Of a stretch of DNA of 64,000 nt, positions 49,522 to 59,421 are shown piece after piece (within the stretch, counting starts at the first letter, position 1; every line of letters begins with the position of its first letter). A model generated the notes under the pieces. It saw nothing but the letters and a program-made list of their open reading frames with translations. It made no database searches and was not told where the DNA came from. The stretch is from Lentzea aerocolonigenes (GTDB lineage Bacteria; Actinomycetota; Actinomycetes; Mycobacteriales; Pseudonocardiaceae), in NCBI RefSeq assembly GCF_000974445.1, contig NZ_BBOJ01000002.1, positions 372,001 to 436,000 on the forward strand, given 5' to 3'. The translations under genes were made by a program, and so were the position numbers.

Positions 49522-49532
49522 CGAAACTTTCG
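49522..49532. promoter_or_regulatory. Xylanase operator-like site
   Basis: CGAAA-c-TTTCG, a palindrome of the type reported upstream of xylanase genes in streptomycetes. It is about 135 bp before the GH11 start. The rest of 49387-49716 holds no gene; it also carries the start region of the large kinase, with a CCAGGTG/CACCTGG hairpin at 49667-49688. Confidence 0.55.
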
Positions 49533-49716
49533 AATGCTGCCGAGGAGTGCAGCGGCACTTCGGCGAACGGACTGACGGATTGAACCGTTCGCCCGAACCG
49601 CGACGCGCGTTGCCCGCCTTCCGGACGCGTAAGATCACGCGGGTTCGTCGGGACGCGCTTGAGCAGCCAGGTGTCTCCCTCCACCTGGTTCAGCCCTGCC
49701 GTGGAGGCAGCATCAA

Positions 49717-49895
49717 ATGGTGAGCAAGATCGTGCAACCAGATCGTCCACAAGACGGTGCACGGAAAGCAGTCGATCTACCTGAGCTCCGGCAGCTGCTC
49801 GCAGGCCTCACGGCGGTGCGCGACGGGGACTTCGGGATCAGGCTGCCGGACGACTCGGACGGGTTGCTCGGGAGATCGCCACCGTCTTCAACGGC
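49717..49895 (+). pseudogene. N-terminal segment of the HAMP kinase, in another frame
   Basis: ATG 49717 follows GGAGG by about 9 bases and encodes LPELRQLLAGLTAVRDGDF, then [13 protein letters not shown], the usual N-terminus of this kinase family. The next family residues, EIATVFNG, are encoded in a frame shifted by one base from about 49872 and continue without a break into the large ORF. One G appears to be missing from a short G run at 49870-49872. Restored, the protein would be 1512 residues. It is either a sequencing error, a mutation, or a phase-variable site. Confidence 0.65.
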
Positions 49896-51827
49896 ATGGT
49901 GGACCAGCTGTCGCAGTTCACCTCCGAGGTCACCCGCGTCGCCCGCGAGGTCGGCACGGACGGCCGGCTCGGCGGTCAGGCCGAGGTTCCGGGGGTGTCG
50001 GGCACCTGGAAGGACCTCACCGACTCGGTGAACGCCATGGCCGGCAACCTCACCAGCCAGGTCCGCGACATCGCCCAGGTCGCCACCGCGGTCGCGCGCG
50101 GCGACCTGAGCCAGAAGATCGACGTGGACGCGCGCGGCGAGATCCTCGAACTCAAGAACACCGTCAACACCATGGTCGACCAGCTGTCGAGCTTCGCCGA
50201 CGAGGTCACCCGCGTCGCGCGCGAGGTGGGCAGCGAGGGCCGGCTCGGCGGTCAGGCGGACGTGCAGGGCGTGTCCGGCACGTGGCGCGACCTCACCGAC
50301 TCCGTGAACTTCATGGCCGGCAACCTGACCGACCAGGTCCGCAACATCGCCCAGGTGACCACGGCGGTCGCGCGCGGCGACCTGTCCCAGAAGATCACCG
50401 TCACCGCCAGGGGCGAGATCCTGGAGCTGAAGAACACCATCAACACGATGGTCGACCAGCTCTCGTCGTTCGCCGACGAGGTCACCCGCGTCTCACGCGA
50501 GGTCGGCACCGACGGCATCCTCGGCGGTCAGGCCGACGTCAAGGGCGTCTCCGGCACCTGGCGCGACCTCACCGACTCGGTGAACTTCATGGCGGGCAAC
50601 CTGACCGCGCAGGTGCGGTCCATCGCGCAGGTCGCCACGGCGGTCGCGCGCGGCGACCTGTCCCAGAAGATCACGGTCACGGCGCGCGGCGAGATCCTGG
50701 AGCTCAAGGACACCATCAACACGATGGTCGACCAGCTCTCGTCGTTCGCGGACGAGGTCACCCGCGTCTCGCGCGAGGTCGGCACGGACGGCCGCCTCGG
50801 CGGTCAGGCGGACGTGAAGGGCGTCTCCGGCACGTGGAAGGACCTCACGGAGTCGGTCAACGTCATGGCGGACAACCTCACCGCGCAGGTGCGGTCGATC
50901 GCGCAGGTGACGACCGCGGTGGCGCGAGGTGATCTGAGCCAGAAGATCCGCGTCGACGCGCGCGGCGAGATCCTGGAGCTCAAGGAGACCATCAACACGA
51001 TGGTCGACCAGCTGTCCGGTTTCGCCGACGAGGTCACGCGCGTGTCCCGCGAGGTCGGCACCGAGGGCAACCTGGGCGGGCAGGCCACGGTGCGCGGTGT
51101 CTCGGGCACCTGGAAGGACCTGACCGACAACGTCAACCTGATGGCGTCGAACCTGACGAACCAGGTGCGGTCCATCGCGCAGGTCGCCACGGCGATCGCC
51201 CGCGGTGACCTGAGCCAGAAGATCACCGTCGAGGCCAAGGGCGAGGTCGCCGCGCTGGCCGGCGTGATCAACACGATGGTCGACACCCTGTCCGCGTTCG
51301 CCGACGAGGTCACCCGCGTGGCGCGCGAGGTCGGCACGGAGGGCATGCTCGGCGGTCAGGCGCGGGTGCCGAACGTGGCGGGCACCTGGAAGGACCTCAC
51401 CGACAACGTCAACTTCATGGCGAACAACCTGACCAACCAGGTGCGCAACATCGCCCAGGTCACCACCGCCGTCGCGCAGGGCGACCTGACGAAGAAGATC
51501 GACGTCGACGCGCGCGGCGAGATCCTCGAACTGAAGACGACGATCAACACGATGGTCGACCAGCTCTCCAGCTTCGCCGCCGAGGTCACCCGCGTCGCCC
51601 TCGAGGTCGGCAGCGAGGGCAGGCTCGGCGGTCAGGCCGAGGTCGAGGGCGTGTCCGGCACGTGGAAGCGCCTCACCGAGAACGTGAACGAGCTGGCCGA
51701 GAACCTCACCCGGCAGGTGCGAGCGATCGCCGAGGTGACGAGCGCGGTCGCCGAGGGCGACCTGACCCGGTCGATCACGGTCGAGGCCTCGGGCGAGGTC
51801 GCCGAGCTCAAGGACAACATCAACTCG
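49896..51827 (+). repeat. Seven 276-bp tandem coding repeats
   Basis: Seven units of exactly 276 bp (starting 49896, 50172, 50448, 50724, 51000, 51276 and 51552), each beginning with an ATG-GT-x-GAC-type MVDQLS codon run in the first five or so. No unit shows an insertion or deletion. They encode the HAMP repeats. Confidence 0.8.
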
Positions 51828-54254
51828 ATGGTGGGCTCGCTGCGCGACTCCACCAAGGCGAACCAGGACCAGGACTGGCTGAAGTCCAACCTGGCCCGCA
51901 TCTCCGGTCTCATGCAGGGCCGCCGGGACCTGGCCGTGGTCGCCGAACTGATCATGGACGAGCTGACGCCGCTGGTGTCTGCCCAGTTCGGCGCGTTCTA
52001 CCTCGCCGACGCCGACGACGCCGGCAACCACCACGAGCTGCGGTTGATCAGCTCGTACGGCCACCCCGCCGACGACACCCGGCCCACGCGGTTCCGCTTC
52101 GGCCAGTCCCTGGTCGGCCAGGCCGCGCGCAGCCGCCGCACCATCGCGGTGGACGAGATGCCCGCGGACTACATCGCCATCACCTCCGGGCTCGGCCGGA
52201 CGGCGCCGGTGAACCTGGTCGTGCTGCCGATCGTGGTGGAGGACCAGGTCCTCGGCGTGATCGAGGTGGCGTCGGTGCACCGCTTCACCGACATCCACCG
52301 CGACTTCCTCGAGCAGCTGATGGAGACCATCGGCGTCAACGTCAACACCATCATCGCCAACGCCCGCACCGACGAGCTGCTCGTCGAGTCGCAGCGGCTC
52401 GCGTCCGAACTGCAGTCGCGCTCGGGCGAACTCCAGGTGCGCCAGGAGGAACTGCAGCGCTCCAACGCCGAACTGGAGGAGAAGGCGGCGCTGCTCGCGA
52501 CCCAGAACCGCGACATCGAGGCCAAGAACCTGCAGATCGAGCAGGCGCGTCAGGAACTGGAGACCCGCGCGCGGGAGCTCACGCTCGCGTCGAAGTACAA
52601 ATCGGAGTTCCTGGCCAACATGAGCCACGAGCTGCGCACCCCGCTCAACAGCCTGCTCATCCTCGCGCAGCTGCTGGCGCAGAACCCGAGCCGCAACCTC
52701 ACGCCGAAGCAGGTGGAGTACGCCGGAATCATCCACTCCGCCGGGTCGGACCTCCTCCAGCTGATCAACGACATCCTCGACCTGTCCAAGGTCGAGGCGG
52801 GCAAGATGGACATCACGCCCGAACGCGTGTCGTTGCGGCAGCTGCTGGACTACGTCGAGGTCACCTTCCGGCCCCTCACCTCGCAGAAGGGGCTGGACTT
52901 CCAGCTCTCCACGACGCCCGGTGTGCCCGAGGAGCTCGTCACCGACGACACGCGCCTGCAGCAGGTCCTGCGCAACCTGCTGTCCAACGCGGTGAAGTTC
53001 ACCGAGACCGGCGGCGTGGAGCTGCGCATCGAACCCGCGGACCCCGAACAGCTGCCACCGACCGTGCGGTCGCACGGCCCGGCGATCATGTTCCGGGTCA
53101 GCGACACCGGCATCGGCATCGCCGAGCAGCAGCTGGAGTCGATCTTCGGCGCGTTCCAGCAGGCCGACGGCACCACCAGCCGCAAGTACGGCGGCACCGG
53201 TCTCGGCCTCTCGATCAGCCGCGAGATCGCCTACCTGCTCGGTGGCTCGATCACCGCGGAGAGCGTGCTCGGCAAGGGCAGCACCTTCACCCTCTACCTC
53301 CCGGTCCGCCGCACGGACTACAGCGAGGTGGAGAGGGCAGGCGACGACCAGCAGGCGCCCGCCGCGTCCGTGGAGGCGAGCCCGTCGGCGGAGAACGGGC
53401 ACAAGCGCCGGCTCCTCGTGGTCGAGGAACGCCCCCAGGGCCTGCTCTCGCTCGTCGCCCAGAGCGCGGTGACCGACCTGTCGGCGAGCAACTACCCCGG
53501 TGGCCCGGTCGACGTTGTCACGGCGGTCGGCGAGGAGGAGGCGGCGGCCGCGCTGGCGACCGAGCCGTACCACTGCGTCGTGCTGGAGCTGGACATGCCG
53601 GACGGCGCCGCCTTGCGGTTCCTGGAGGCACTCGACGGCGACGCCGCCGCGCGCACGATTCCCGTGCTGGCGCACAACAACCGCAGACTCCCGGACACCT
53701 ACGAGCTGCAGTTGCAGGCACGGGCCGACTCGCGCCCGCTGGAGCTGCTGTCCAGTTTGGACGAACTGCGCGAGCGGATCGCGTTGCACCTCAACGCCGA
53801 CGGCCCGGAGGACGTGCTGCCGCTGGTGCGTCCCGAGCAGCCGCGCCAGCAGGTCGAGCCCCCGGCGAGCGGCCGGCTGGCGGGCCGGACCGTGCTGATC
53901 GTGGACGACGACGCGCGCAACCTGTACGCGTTGAGCAGCATCCTGGAGCTGCACGGCGTCCGGGTGCTGCACGCGGAGAACGGCAGGGAGGGCATCGAGG
54001 CGCTGATCGGTCATCCGGAGATCGACCTGATCCTGATGGACGTGATGATGCCCGAGATGGACGGATACGCCGCCACGGCGGCGATCCGCGCCATGCCGGA
54101 CCACGCCGAGCTGCCGATCATCGCGGTGACCGCGAAGGCGATGCCCGGTGACCGGGACAAGAGCATCGCCTCCGGTGCCAACGACTACGTCACCAAACCG
54201 GTCGACGCCGACCAGCTCGTCTCCTGCGTGCGACGGTGGCTGGGTCCCCGATGA
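49896..54254 (+). CDS. Giant multi-HAMP hybrid histidine kinase
   Basis: 1452 residues in this frame. Seven tandem HAMP units of 92 residues (residues about 1-644; GDLSQKI, GDLTKKI, GDLTRSI at each) lead to a GAF domain (about 665-830), a coiled coil (about 835-905), HisKA with [12 protein letters not shown], an ATPase domain ([30 protein letters not shown]), a degenerate receiver, and a C-terminal receiver ([15 protein letters not shown], phosphoacceptor Asp in [13 protein letters not shown], Lys in VTKPVD). There are no membrane helices, so it acts in the cytoplasm. The stop overlaps the phosphatase gene (ATGA). Related kinases in Streptomyces work in osmotic or general stress signalling. 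The natural N-terminus lies upstream in another frame (see 49717-49895). Confidence 0.88.
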   Translation: MVDQLSQFTSEVTRVAREVGTDGRLGGQAEVPGVSGTWKDLTDSVNAMAGNLTSQVRDIAQVATAVARGDLSQKIDVDARGEILELKNTVNTMVDQLSSFADEVTRVAREVGSEGRLGGQADVQGVSGTWRDLTDSVNFMAGNLTDQVRNIAQVTTAVARGDLSQKITVTARGEILELKNTINTMVDQLSSFADEVTRVSREVGTDGILGGQADVKGVSGTWRDLTDSVNFMAGNLTAQVRSIAQVATAVARGDLSQKITVTARGEILELKDTINTMVDQLSSFADEVTRVSREVGTDGRLGGQADVKGVSGTWKDLTESVNVMADNLTAQVRSIAQVTTAVARGDLSQKIRVDARGEILELKETINTMVDQLSGFADEVTRVSREVGTEGNLGGQATVRGVSGTWKDLTDNVNLMASNLTNQVRSIAQVATAIARGDLSQKITVEAKGEVAALAGVINTMVDTLSAFADEVTRVAREVGTEGMLGGQARVPNVAGTWKDLTDNVNFMANNLTNQVRNIAQVTTAVAQGDLTKKIDVDARGEILELKTTINTMVDQLSSFAAEVTRVALEVGSEGRLGGQAEVEGVSGTWKRLTENVNELAENLTRQVRAIAEVTSAVAEGDLTRSITVEASGEVAELKDNINSMVGSLRDSTKANQDQDWLKSNLARISGLMQGRRDLAVVAELIMDELTPLVSAQFGAFYLADADDAGNHHELRLISSYGHPADDTRPTRFRFGQSLVGQAARSRRTIAVDEMPADYIAITSGLGRTAPVNLVVLPIVVEDQVLGVIEVASVHRFTDIHRDFLEQLMETIGVNVNTIIANARTDELLVESQRLASELQSRSGELQVRQEELQRSNAELEEKAALLATQNRDIEAKNLQIEQARQELETRARELTLASKYKSEFLANMSHELRTPLNSLLILAQLLAQNPSRNLTPKQVEYAGIIHSAGSDLLQLINDILDLSKVEAGKMDITPERVSLRQLLDYVEVTFRPLTSQKGLDFQLSTTPGVPEELVTDDTRLQQVLRNLLSNAVKFTETGGVELRIEPADPEQLPPTVRSHGPAIMFRVSDTGIGIAEQQLESIFGAFQQADGTTSRKYGGTGLGLSISREIAYLLGGSITAESVLGKGSTFTLYLPVRRTDYSEVERAGDDQQAPAASVEASPSAENGHKRRLLVVEERPQGLLSLVAQSAVTDLSASNYPGGPVDVVTAVGEEEAAAALATEPYHCVVLELDMPDGAALRFLEALDGDAAARTIPVLAHNNRRLPDTYELQLQARADSRPLELLSSLDELRERIALHLNADGPEDVLPLVRPEQPRQQVEPPASGRLAGRTVLIVDDDARNLYALSSILELHGVRVLHAENGREGIEALIGHPEIDLILMDVMMPEMDGYAATAAIRAMPDHAELPIIAVTAKAMPGDRDKSIASGANDYVTKPVDADQLVSCVRRWLGPR

Positions 54255-56539
54255 CCTCGGACGAGGCGAGGGTCGACCGGCTCGCGGGCACGATCGACCG
54301 CCTTCGCCGCGAGATCGACGAGGCACGGGCGGCAGCGGACGGGCGGGCGCTCGTCGAGCTCGCGAAGGGCGTTCTCGTCGAACGGCTGCGCTGCGGGCCC
54401 GCGCAGGCGGCGGAGCAGCTCGCCCTGCTGGCCGGCCAGGCGGGAACCACTCAGCTGGAGCTCGCCGTCGACATCATCAACGAGGTGTCCGGCGACGGGC
54501 TCACCGAACCGCCGCCGCTGCCCGACCCCGGTGCGGCGGTGCGGTTCCGCACGGCGGAGAGCGCTCTGCTGCACGCGGACGACACCGAGACCGTCGCGAG
54601 GTCGCTGCTCGCCCACGCGCTCGCGCCGCTGGGTGCGACCGCGGTGGCGATCTGGTCGGCGGGCAAGGACTCGTCGCTCACCCTGGCCGGGAACGCGGGC
54701 TTCACCGAGGGCGAGGCCGGGCGGTGGCGTTACGTGCCACCGGGTGTCGCCACGGCCGCCCGGCGCGCGCTGACCGAACGGGAGACGGTGTGGATCACGA
54801 GCCTCGACGAGTCGGGGCTGCCGTCGATCGGCACCGGCCTGCCCGGCCGCGTCGCCGTCCCGGCGGGCACCGGCGGCCGGATCACCGGGGTGCTGGAGAT
54901 CTGCTGGCCGCAGCCGCTGGAACCGCAACCGCAGAGCGTGCACCGGCAGGTGGAGGCGTTGGCTGAGCTCTGCGCCACCACCCTCGACGGCACGGCGCCG
55001 GAGATTCCCGCCGATCACCTGCTGTCGGCGCCGTCCGAACTGACGGACCTCGCGGACGGGCTGCTCGACCCGGCGCTGGTACTCGGCCCCGAGGTCTCAC
55101 CGGACGGCATGCTCACGGACTTCCGGGTGCACCACGTCAACGCGCGGTTCGTGGACATCGCGGGCAGGCCGCGGGCCGCCGTGGCGGGGAAGTTGTTGCT
55201 GGAGGCCTATCCCCTGGCCGCGGCGGAGGGCAACCTGTTCGACAAGATCGAGCACGCCTACGCCACCGGTGAGCCGTACCGCACCGAACGCATGATGCTC
55301 GCGGCTCTCGTCGACGAGGTGCCGTTGACGGTGACCGCGAGCGTCAGCGTCACCCGGCACGGCGCGCTGGTGCTGGTCGTGTGGCGGGTGCACGACGAGA
55401 CCGCGCGCCTCGCGAACCTGCTCCAGCACGCGCAACGGCTCGGTCGCGTCGGCGGGTTCGAGGAGGAGCCGGACACCGGCGGGGTCGTGTGGAACAGCCA
55501 GCTGTACGCGTTGTACGGGCTGCCGCCGACCGCGGATCCCGTGCCGCTGGCGAAGATCACGACCTACGCCCATCCCGACGACGTGCCCGCGCTCAACGGC
55601 TTCGTGCGCAACGTCCTGCACCACCACCAGCCCGCGTCCGCGGCGTTCCGGCTCCAGCGCGCCGACGGGGTGACGCGGCACGTGCGCGTGATCGCCGAGC
55701 CCGTGCTCGACTCGTTCGACGTGCTGATCGCGGTCCGCGGTGCCTACCAGGACGTCTCGGCGCAGCACTGGACCGAGGTCGCGCTGTCCGCGACGCAGGA
55801 CCAGCTCGCCATCACCGCGCAGGAGGCGGCCGAGCGCAACAAGCTCACGTTGCAGCTGCAGCAGGTCATCATGCCGCCCGCGCACCCCACGATCGACGCG
55901 TTCGGGCTGCGCGTCGCCGTCCGGTACCGGCCCGCGGCGCAGGAGGAGCTGGTGGGTGGCGACTGGTACGACGCCGTCGTGCTGCCCAGCAAGCAGATCC
56001 TGTTGTCCGTCGGTGACATCACCGGCCACGGCATCGAGGGCGCGACCGGAATGGTGGTGCTGCGCAACGCGTTGCGTGGCCTCGCGGCCACCGGTGCGGG
56101 CCCGGGGCAGCTGCTGACGTGGCTGAACCTGGTCGCGCACCACCTCTCCAACAACATCATGGCCACGGCGTTGTGCGGTCTGTACGACCCGATCACCCGC
56201 GTGCTGCGCTGGGCCCGCGCCGGTCACCTGCCGCCCGTGCTGATCAGGAACGAGCGGGGAGAACTGCTGCCGATGCTGGGCGGGATCATGCTCGGCGCCC
56301 TCGCCGACGTGTCCTACCAGGAGGGTGAGGTTCTGCTCGAACCCGGCGACACGCTGCTGCTCTACACCGACGGCCTGGTCGAACGCCGTGACGTGCCGCT
56401 GGACGACTGCCTGGACCGGTTGTGCGAGGTGGTGACCGGCCCGCGCCGGGATCTGGAGGAGCTGCTCGACCACCTGCTCGACACCAGCGAGGCGAACACC
56501 GGCGACGACACCTGCATCGTGGGCGTTCAGCTGACGTGA
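54251..56539 (+). CDS. ANTAR-GAF-PAS-SpoIIE phosphatase
   Basis: A 762-residue cytoplasmic protein. Residues about 5-60 form an ANTAR-like RNA-binding domain (GTIDRLRREIDEARAAADGRALVELAKGVLVERLRCGPAQAAEQL). A GAF domain follows (about 95-240), then two PAS-like domains (about 265-390 and 400-500), and a PP2C-type SpoIIE domain (about 530-760) with GGDWYDAV, DITGHGIEGA, ALCGLYDP and LLYTDGLVERR. The aspartates of the metal site are present. ATG 54251 overlaps the kinase stop. Such phosphatases dephosphorylate anti-sigma-factor antagonists. The kinase probably regulates it or shares its pathway. Confidence 0.87.
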   Translation: MTSDEARVDRLAGTIDRLRREIDEARAAADGRALVELAKGVLVERLRCGPAQAAEQLALLAGQAGTTQLELAVDIINEVSGDGLTEPPPLPDPGAAVRFRTAESALLHADDTETVARSLLAHALAPLGATAVAIWSAGKDSSLTLAGNAGFTEGEAGRWRYVPPGVATAARRALTERETVWITSLDESGLPSIGTGLPGRVAVPAGTGGRITGVLEICWPQPLEPQPQSVHRQVEALAELCATTLDGTAPEIPADHLLSAPSELTDLADGLLDPALVLGPEVSPDGMLTDFRVHHVNARFVDIAGRPRAAVAGKLLLEAYPLAAAEGNLFDKIEHAYATGEPYRTERMMLAALVDEVPLTVTASVSVTRHGALVLVVWRVHDETARLANLLQHAQRLGRVGGFEEEPDTGGVVWNSQLYALYGLPPTADPVPLAKITTYAHPDDVPALNGFVRNVLHHHQPASAAFRLQRADGVTRHVRVIAEPVLDSFDVLIAVRGAYQDVSAQHWTEVALSATQDQLAITAQEAAERNKLTLQLQQVIMPPAHPTIDAFGLRVAVRYRPAAQEELVGGDWYDAVVLPSKQILLSVGDITGHGIEGATGMVVLRNALRGLAATGAGPGQLLTWLNLVAHHLSNNIMATALCGLYDPITRVLRWARAGHLPPVLIRNERGELLPMLGGIMLGALADVSYQEGEVLLEPGDTLLLYTDGLVERRDVPLDDCLDRLCEVVTGPRRDLEELLDHLLDTSEANTGDDTCIVGVQLT

Positions 56540-56575
56540 CTCAGGGGTCGGCCGAGTGCTGCGGCCGAGCCGTGC

Positions 56576-56621
56576 CACGACCTCTCGACCGGTTCGGCGG
56601 CGAACCGGTCGAGAGGTCGTG
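56576..56621. terminator. Very strong bidirectional terminator
   Basis: The arms 56576-56596 and 56601-56621 are perfectly complementary over 21 bp around the loop GCGG, lying between the convergent phosphatase and permease genes. Confidence 0.8.
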
Positions 56622-56628
56622 TCCGGCC

Positions 56629-57924
56629 TCAGAACGAGCCGGGCAGGACCAGCACCGCCCACGCCGCGATCGGCCCGAGGCCGACGATGACGCAGGTGTA
56701 GGAGATGACCTGGCGGTAGAAGCGGTTCCGGTCGACACCGCGGGCGTTCGCGAGGACCAGCGCGCCGTTGGTGGAGAACGGTGAGACGTCCACGATGGTG
56801 GTGGAGATCGCCATGGCGGCCACGACACCCACGACCGGGAGGGAGTCGGTGAGCAGCAACGGGATCGCCATCGGGATGGTCGCGGTGAGGATCGCCGTCG
56901 ACGAGGCGAACGCCGACGTGACGCCGACGATGACGCACAGCACGAGCGCCACGAGCAACGGCGCGCCCAGGCCGACCGCGCCGTGGGCGACCCAGTCGAT
57001 GGTGCCGGAGTGCTCCAGGACTCCCACGTAGGTGACCATGCCCGCGACCAGGAGGATCGTCGGCCAGCTGATGCCCTCGACGGCCTTGCCGAGGTTCTCG
57101 CGGTCGAGCACGGCGAGCACGGCACCCGCCGCCAGGGCGAGGAAACCGATCTGCAGGTGGAACGCGAGTGCGCCGACCACGAGCACGACCAGCGCCACGA
57201 GCGTGGCGCGCTGCCGCCAGGTCACCGCGATCGTCTTCTGCCTGACCGCGGTGGCGACACCGCCGCCGGTCGGCACGTCGTCAGCGGTCGCGTCGCCGTC
57301 CGGGCGCTCGACGAAGCTCTCCTCACCGCGGCGGCGGAGCAACGCGTAGGTGACGGCGGCGAGCAGCAGGTTGAAGCCGAGGCTCGCGAAGAACAACGCG
57401 GCGTGGGAGATCGTCAGACCGGACTTCACCACGATGCCGTAGACGAGCGCGCCGGAGACCGCCATCGGCGAGAACGCCCCGGCGTGGGCACCGCAGATCA
57501 CCATCATGCCGATCATCAACGGGCTGATGCGGTACGCGAAGGCGAAGCTCATCCCGATCGGCACGAGCAACGCGACGGCGGCCGGGGTGAACGTGCCCAG
57601 CGCGGTCAACGTGGCCGCGACCGCGAACAGCACCCACGGCACCAGGATGGCGCGGCCTCGCACGAGCCGGATTCCGCCCTCCACCAACAGATCGATCGTG
57701 CCGTTCAGCTTGGCGACGGAGAACAGGTACGTGACTCCGACGACGGTGATGAACAGCGAGACCGGGAACCCCTCGAAGATCTCCTTGTCCTCCAGGCCGA
57801 ACACGAACGTGCCGACGAGGAACGACGAGACCAGCGCGAGGATGCCGATGTTGACGGGCAGCACCGTGGCGACGACGAACATGCCGCCCAGCACCAGGAT
57901 CGCGATTATCTGTGATGACATCAT
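56629..57924 (-). CDS. SLC13 / MatC-type dicarboxylate permease
   Basis: A 431-residue membrane protein with about 11-12 helices. The N-terminal half (VLPVNIGILALVSSFLVGTFVFG, then GFPVSLFITVVGVTYLF) matches the MatC_N / SLC13-like permease family, and TFTPAAVALLVPIG and the repeat-equivalent STAILTATIPMAIPLL are its substrate-loop motifs. The family moves malonate, succinate and related acids. The ATG lies at 57924, with GAGGA close upstream. It follows prpF in the same direction, and the pair is divergent from a LysR gene, so it probably imports a carboxylic acid for the PrpF enzyme. Confidence 0.83.
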   Translation of the reverse strand: MMSSQIIAILVLGGMFVVATVLPVNIGILALVSSFLVGTFVFGLEDKEIFEGFPVSLFITVVGVTYLFSVAKLNGTIDLLVEGGIRLVRGRAILVPWVLFAVAATLTALGTFTPAAVALLVPIGMSFAFAYRISPLMIGMMVICGAHAGAFSPMAVSGALVYGIVVKSGLTISHAALFFASLGFNLLLAAVTYALLRRRGEESFVERPDGDATADDVPTGGGVATAVRQKTIAVTWRQRATLVALVVLVVGALAFHLQIGFLALAAGAVLAVLDRENLGKAVEGISWPTILLVAGMVTYVGVLEHSGTIDWVAHGAVGLGAPLLVALVLCVIVGVTSAFASSTAILTATIPMAIPLLLTDSLPVVGVVAAMAISTTIVDVSPFSTNGALVLANARGVDRNRFYRQVISYTCVIVGLGPIAAWAVLVLPGSF

Positions 57925-57942
57925 TGTCCTCTTCGACGGTGC

Positions 57943-58170
57943 GGGTCAGGAGGCCGCGGCGGCGGCCGGTGTTGTGGGTGAGGGCTCCAGCGGCTCGTCG
58001 TCGGGGAAGACGAGCGTTTCGGGTCAGGGAACTGCGGCGGCGCCCGGTGTCGTGAGTTCCTCGGGAGAACGACCGTCGCCGATGCGGTGCGGGGTCAGGA
58101 AACCGCAGCAGCGGCCAGCGTCGCGAGAGCGGGCTCCAGCGGCTCGTCGTCGGGCAGCACGAGAGTCGCG
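57943..58170 (-). repeat. Three degenerate tandem copies of the prpF 3' end
   Basis: Blocks starting with GGGTCAGG at 57943, 58021 and 58092 share the sequence that encodes the PrpF C-terminus. The first copy on the minus strand would read FPDDEPLEPSPTTPAAAAAS-stop, close to the real tail (LPDDEPLEPALATLAAAAVS). The middle copy matches less well but repeats the RIGD and AAAV parts. They fill the gap between prpF and the permease gene. Confidence 0.6.
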
Positions 58171-59201
58171 TCGCCGATGCGGCGCGTGGTCCGGGTGACC
58201 CCGATCGCGAGCAGTCCGTCACGGGTGCTCGCCTGCGTCGTCACGACTCCGGCCGGAGTGTCCAGGCGCAGCACCTCCTGCTCGCCGGCGGTGAAGGCCG
58301 ACAGGACCGTACCCGGCGTGTGGGCGGCGGCGGTGAGCGCGACGCTGCCGGTGATGGCCAGCGCGGGATGCGTCCGCCCCATCGACAACATCCGCACGGT
58401 CACGTCCGAACGTCCCGGCCGTCCCGCGCTGACCAACGCGATCTTCGGGGTGGCGCGGGCGGCTTCGGCGGGGTCGGCGGCGAGACCCATGCGGACCGCC
58501 GCGATCCGGCGGAGACGGTCGAGCCGGCCCAGCACGTCTTCCCTGGCGTCGAGCGCGGCCGGGGAGGCGTCGCCGTCCACACCGACCTCGGCGGCCGGGA
58601 CGAGGACGACGGGTGCGCCGGCGTCGAGCAGCGTCACGCGCACTCCGTCCACCAGGTCGACGGCGTTGCCCGTGGGCAGCAACGCCCCGGTGGTCCGGCC
58701 GGCCGGGTCGACGAACCACAGCCGCACGCCGAGACCCGGCTGGGCCACACCGGGAATGCGGTCCCGGCCCTGTTCGGTCACCTGGCCCGACGGCGTCGGC
58801 ACGTCGACGACGATCAGCTGGCCGGTGTTGGTGTTGTTGATCCGCACCGTGGTCACCTCGCCGGTCGGGACCACCCAGCCGCGTCGCAGCGCGTAGGGGC
58901 CGACGACGGCGGAGCAGTTGCCGCAGTTGCTCGTCCAGTCCACCCGCCCGTCGGCGATGCCGATCTGGGCGAACGTGTACTCGACGTCGATGCCCGGCCG
59001 GTCGCTCCTGGCGAGCACGACGGCCTTGCTGGTCGTCGACGTCGCGCCACCGACGCCGTCGACCTGGCGCGGGTCGGGGCTTCCGTACAGCCGCAGCAGC
59101 ACCTCGTCGACGCTGCGGCCGGGCACCGTCAGCACCTCGCGCTCGAAGACCCAGCACTTGCTGGTGCCACCGCGCATCCACGTCGCCGGTATCTCTCGCA
59201 T
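58095..59201 (-). CDS. prpF: PrpF family isomerase/tautomerase
   Basis: A 368-residue enzyme of the PrpF group (aconitate/methylaconitate isomerase, 4-oxalomesaconate tautomerase). It has a diaminopimelate-epimerase-like double fold: PATWMRGGTSKCWVFE at the start, GGATSTTSKAVVL, VDWTSNCGNCSAVVGPYAL (family catalytic Cys region) and MGRTHPALAITGSVALTAAA near the end. ATG 59201 gives the normal start. It works on unsaturated tricarboxylic or dicarboxylic acids, and the permease behind it fits such a substrate. The exact reaction cannot be told from sequence alone. It is divergent from a LysR regulator. Confidence 0.85.
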   Translation of the reverse strand: MREIPATWMRGGTSKCWVFEREVLTVPGRSVDEVLLRLYGSPDPRQVDGVGGATSTTSKAVVLARSDRPGIDVEYTFAQIGIADGRVDWTSNCGNCSAVVGPYALRRGWVVPTGEVTTVRINNTNTGQLIVVDVPTPSGQVTEQGRDRIPGVAQPGLGVRLWFVDPAGRTTGALLPTGNAVDLVDGVRVTLLDAGAPVVLVPAAEVGVDGDASPAALDAREDVLGRLDRLRRIAAVRMGLAADPAEAARATPKIALVSAGRPGRSDVTVRMLSMGRTHPALAITGSVALTAAAHTPGTVLSAFTAGEQEVLRLDTPAGVVTTQASTRDGLLAIGVTRTTRRIGDATLVLPDDEPLEPALATLAAAAVS

Positions 59202-59258
59202 GACGGCAACCGTGACTCCCGCCGAGCTTGAACACAATCACGCATATCTGCACGCCCA

Positions 59259-59273
59259 TGAAGCGTTGCTTCA
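59259..59273. promoter_or_regulatory. LysR operator candidate
   Basis: TGAAGC-GTT-GCTTCA is a perfect inverted repeat in the 220-bp gap between the divergent prpF and LysR genes, 58 bp from the prpF start. LysR regulators typically bind a dyad of this sort near their target. Confidence 0.5.
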
Positions 59274-59421
59274 CGCTCAATCACACCTGTTCGCATCAGC
59301 CACGAGGCCTGTTCCGGCGAAAGACCAGCTCGCAGGTCAGCAGGTACCCTTAAGCACAGTTACACGGAAGTCACCAGCAAGTGAACTTCCCGCCTCAGAC
59401 TTTTTCGCACGAGGAGTGTCC

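Noticed and set aside
49860..49880. Programmed ribosomal frameshift in the kinase gene
   Set aside because: No slippery heptamer with a downstream pseudoknot is visible; a lost G in a short run explains the break more simply.
49896..51827. CRISPR-like or satellite repeat
   Set aside because: The 276-bp units are in-frame HAMP coding repeats without spacers.
50493..54326. 1277-codon open frame opposite the giant kinase
   Set aside because: It arises from the codon bias of the kinase gene on the other strand. The translation is His/Arg/Asp-rich, without domains or a ribosome site.
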